From: an uncultured Clostridium sp.
GTDB lineage: Bacteria > Bacillota > Clostridia > Clostridiales > Clostridiaceae
Reading direction: 5' to 3'
NCBI GenBank assembly: GCA_946575275.1
Contig: CAMNZV010000050.1
Coordinates: 1 to 8,885, forward strand
Length of the DNA stretch: 8,885 bases
Shown: in pieces, positions 7,224 to 8,885 of the stretch
Layout of the letters: the number at the start of each line of letters is the position of its first letter
Numbering within the stretch: the stretch's first letter is position 1
Notes under the pieces: model-generated
The model's database searches: none
Told to the model about the DNA's origin: nothing
What the model saw: only the letters and a program-made list of their open reading frames with translations
Program-made: the position numbers and the translations under genes

Positions 7224-7253
7224 TTGTATATTTTCTTTAACTGTTGCTACCCC

Positions 7254-8080
7254 TCTTCAATATCCTCTAAATGTTTATCATCTGTACAAAACATACAATT
7301 ATCAAGGGACACCTTAGATTTTAATAATCCTTTAATAATTGGTTCTAAATTTCTAGCTCCACTACCTTCCCTTATTAATAGTGAAAATCCTGCTCTTAAT
7401 TTTTCTAATGCCTCTTCTATTGTTTCACATTCATGATCATTATTAACTCCAGCTGCTCTATAACCTTGAAGTTCTTCTCTCTCTAGTGATGGTGCATGCC
7501 CATCAATAATCTTATCCTTAAACATTTCTATTTTATCCATAATTCTATTTTCACAATTAATTACATCATGAAAACGCATCACTTCACCTAATCCAAGTAC
7601 CCTGTCATTAGTTAAATAAGGTTCCATTTCTATTGCCAAAAACTCCCCTACACCATTAACATCAATATCTGATGCTGGAACAGATGAAGGTATCATAACA
7701 TATGCATTTATAGGTATATTTTCAGTTGATTTTAGCATATAATCCAATCCTATTTTACCTGCTACATTAACAATTTCATGGGGATCAATTATTGTTGTAG
7801 TTGTTCCCTTTTTTATAACACTCTTGCTAAATTCTAATGGTGTTACCATTGTTGATTCTATATGCATATGAGAATCTATAAATCCAGGTGAAATATAATA
7901 TCCACTACAATCTATTTCATTTTTACCAAAGTAAGTACCAACACCTGCAATTTTATCTCCTAGAATTGCAACATCTGCCTTAATTATTTCTTCAGTGAAC
8001 ATATTGATAATTAATCCATTTTTTAAAACTAAATCTGCAGGTTCTATTCCCTTTGCAACATTAATTATATTCCTTTCCAT
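7254..8080 (-). pseudogene. ade: Adenine deaminase, N-terminal fragment
   Basis: Adenine deaminase converts adenine to hypoxanthine and ammonia in purine salvage, as a metal-dependent cytoplasmic amidohydrolase. This half (276 native codons) carries the metal and active-site motifs: F-I-D-S-H71-M-H73-I-E-S-T, D-P-H101-E-I-V-N-V, G-L-G-E166-V-M, D-G-H195-A-P and C-T-D-D-K near 265-269. It then runs into the IS607 end at E-E, adding one Gly before a TAG created by the element. The start is ATG with GGAGG 7 bases upstream. Joined to the fragment at 4399-5267 it gives about 565 residues, close to the family norm (about 577 in Bacillus subtilis, from memory). The missing C-terminal half makes activity unlikely unless the element excises. 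Confidence 0.92.
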
Positions 8081-8108
8081 AGAAATTCCTCCAATAAACT
8101 TTAATTCT

Positions 8109-8171
8109 TTAGTTATTATCCTCTAATATACCACATATCTTCTCAATATATTTAACTAAGATTTCATTCAC
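8109..8171 (-). CDS. Possible 20-residue leader peptide ahead of ade
   Basis: A GTG at 8171 preceded by GAGGTG at 6-base spacing opens a short frame, (M)NEILVKYIEKICGILEDNN, ending at TAA 28 bases before the ade ATG. It lies downstream of the ade promoter, so it would be the first cistron. The peptide looks like one amphipathic helix with an acidic tail. It resembles no family I can name and could be chance; the support is the RBS, the position and the helix pattern. Confidence 0.35.
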   Translation of the reverse strand: MNEILVKYIEKICGILEDNN

Positions 8172-8209
8172 CTTAACACCTCTTAACTATTATTAGAATA
8201 TATTTCTCT

Positions 8210-8237
8210 ATTATACCACCTAGTGAATACATTTCAA
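8210..8237 (-). promoter_or_regulatory. Likely promoter of ade
   Basis: TTGAAA (8232-8237), a 16-base spacer and TATAAT (8210-8215) lie on the minus strand, about 130 bases upstream of the ade start. No purine riboswitch pattern was recognised in the leader. Confidence 0.55.
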
Positions 8238-8296
8238 TTTTTATGCTTTAATTGTTTGTGTTAAACTTAAGGCAGATTATATTATATGGGATCAAT

Positions 8297-8325
8297 TTGA
8301 CTGAATACCATAAGAAACTTATAAT
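8297..8325 (+). promoter_or_regulatory. Strong promoter of the coiled-coil membrane protein gene
   Basis: TTGACT (8297-8302), a 17-base spacer and TATAAT (8320-8325) are nearly consensus. The predicted start of transcription is about 30 bases before the gene. It is back to back with the ade promoter. Confidence 0.7.
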
Positions 8326-8363
8326 ATATTATGTAATAATGGGAAAGTAAGGAAGATATGATA

Positions 8364-8885
8364 ATGGTGAATTTAAAAAAGATAATTAAGGAAGTAAAGA
8401 ATCTTAAACATGTAAATGCGACTATTTGTTTAGCTGGATTAATTCTAATAACTGGAGGGATATTTGCTTGTATGTTATGGGATGATGAAGATAGTAATGT
8501 ACATACATCTACTATTACAGTATCAAATGAAGTTCAAGAGAATTACAAAGAAGAAACTGAGGAAGAAGTTAAGAGACAAGCTGAAGAGCAGGCTAAAAAA
8601 CAAGCAGAGGAAGAGGCTAAGAGACAAGCTGAAGAGCAGGTTAAAAAGCAAGCAGAAGAAGAAGCTAAGAGACAGGCAGAGGAACAGGCTGAAAAACAAG
8701 CAGAAGCTAATAATAGTGCCTCTTCAACTGTAATTAGTAATTCCAATTCATCAGGTTCAGAAACCTCTAACCCTCAACAAAGTTTTGTGGCTAACTTTAG
8801 TGTAGCACAACAAACGGATCAGTTAATAGTAGTTCAAGGAAATGGTGGCTGTAGTGCGACCATATCATTGCACAAAAAAACAAAT
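8364..8885 (+). CDS. Membrane-anchored extracellular protein with coiled-coil repeats, N-terminal part (possible L,D-transpeptidase)
   Basis: The frame is open for 174 codons to the window edge. A short lysine-rich N-terminus is followed by one membrane helix (about residues 20-39, A-T-I-C-L-A-G-L-I-L-I-T-G-G-I-F-A-C-M-L-W), then an acidic stretch. The basic side before the helix suggests an outward-facing protein. Residues 70-117 are an octapeptide repeat (K-[RK]-Q-A-E-E-[EQ]-A), a charged helix or coiled-coil stalk. A Ser/Asn/Thr-rich linker follows, and the visible start of a domain (QLIVVQGNGG ... ATISLHKKTN) recalls the segment before YkuD L,D-transpeptidase domains in clostridia, which cross-link peptidoglycan. 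The catalytic domain is not in view, so this assignment is tentative. The ATG at 8364 is preferred over 8358, which is only about 3 bases from AAGGAA. Confidence 0.75.
   Translation, partial: MVNLKKIIKEVKNLKHVNATICLAGLILITGGIFACMLWDDEDSNVHTSTITVSNEVQENYKEETEEEVKRQAEEQAKKQAEEEAKRQAEEQVKKQAEEEAKRQAEEQAEKQAEANNSASSTVISNSNSSGSETSNPQQSFVANFSVAQQTDQLIVVQGNGGCSATISLHKKTN
8571..8714 (+). repeat. 24-bp tandem repeat encoding an octapeptide
   Basis: Six units of 24 bases (8571, 8595, 8619, 8643, 8667, 8691), the last degenerate, encode KRQAEEQA, KKQAEEEA, KRQAEEQV, KKQAEEEA, KRQAEEQA and EKQAEANN. The alternation of KR and KK units suggests duplication in 48-base blocks. Copy number is likely to vary between strains. 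Confidence 0.85.

Larger units (their letters stand above)
5268..7253 (-). mobile_element. IS607-family insertion sequence (tnpA serine transposase + tnpB)
   Basis: The element is bounded by GG dinucleotides on the minus strand. The upstream junction reads GAAGA-GGGG-TAGCAAC and the downstream one GGCAAC-GG-AAGGTC. Collapsing these to GAAGA-GG-AAGGTC restores ade in frame (D-I-E-E-E-G-H-I), with no bases lost or duplicated beyond the GG core. This is the known behaviour of IS607-type serine transposases, which use a GG core and make no classic target duplication. The four G's leave a 2-base uncertainty in the exact edge. Terminal inverted repeats are absent; instead GCAAC lies near both ends in the same orientation, and TCTATAAAAA repeats cluster inside each end. 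Both genes are intact, so the copy looks recent or still active. Confidence 0.9.

Noticed and set aside
8081..8230. Purine riboswitch in the ade leader
   Set aside because: The conserved purine-riboswitch junction sequences were not found; the leader instead holds a short frame and two RBS-like sites.
8364..8475. Lipoprotein signal in the C-terminal-edge gene (I-F-A-C at residues 33-36)
   Set aside because: Phe at -2 and a cysteine as late as residue 36 fit a plain membrane anchor better than a lipobox.
8464..8733. Lys/Arg-rich plus-strand frame over the same repeat
   Set aside because: It is a shifted frame of the real gene; the real frame has a membrane helix, an RBS and a strong promoter.
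8543..8746. Long minus-strand frame rich in Ser, Ala, Cys and Leu opposite the coiled-coil repeat
   Set aside because: It is the antisense of the 24-base repeat in the plus-strand gene; its composition is a mirror of the KRQAEE codons and it has no RBS.
1..8885. CRISPR array, tRNA or rRNA genes
   Set aside because: No regularly spaced repeats with unique spacers, and no cloverleaf or rRNA-like GC-rich segments were seen.

Overview
The window is very AT-rich DNA with strong GGAGG-type ribosome binding sites, TTGACA/TATAAT-like promoters and gene families typical of low-GC Firmicutes. Clostridium or a close relative is the best guess, inferred from composition and protein style rather than from any marker gene. 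Most of the window is a record of gene decay. A beta-glucoside utilisation operon has been eroded by several internal deletions, and an adenine deaminase gene has been split by an IS607-family transposon.

Layout. Positions 1-105 (minus) hold the first 35 codons of a small zinc-ribbon protein. Positions 308-3622 (minus) hold a decayed licT-bglP-bglA operon: antiterminator, beta-glucoside PTS permease IIBCA and GH1 6-phospho-beta-glucosidase. Every gene in it is damaged by in-frame deletion, frameshift, nonsense codon or lost ends. A likely LicT-binding RNA antiterminator (RAT) remnant is fused to the truncated 3' end of licT, with no terminator beside it. Positions 3690-4409 (plus) hold an intact EcsC-family gene with its own promoter. 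It overlaps by 11 bases, tail to tail, the end of the adenine deaminase gene.

Positions 4399-8080 (minus) hold adenine deaminase (ade), interrupted at 5268-7253 by an IS607-family element of about 1.98 kb. The element carries a serine transposase (tnpA) overlapping an RNA-guided nuclease gene (tnpB), a likely omega-RNA region, and a set of TCTATAAAAA repeats near both ends. Removing the element at a GG dinucleotide restores an uninterrupted ade frame (... D-I-E-E-E-G-H-I ...) of about 565 codons. The insertion therefore looks clean and potentially reversible. A possible 20-residue leader peptide lies between the ade promoter and ade.

Positions 8297-8885 (plus) hold a strong promoter and the start of a membrane-anchored extracellular protein. 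It has a Lys/Arg/Gln/Glu/Ala octapeptide-repeat coiled coil and runs off the window. The visible start of its C-terminal region resembles the entry to clostridial L,D-transpeptidase-type proteins.

Nothing here amounts to a wholly new system. The most informative structures are the IS607/TnpB insertion, with its readable guide, target and core, and the deletion-driven collapse of the bgl operon around a surviving RAT element.
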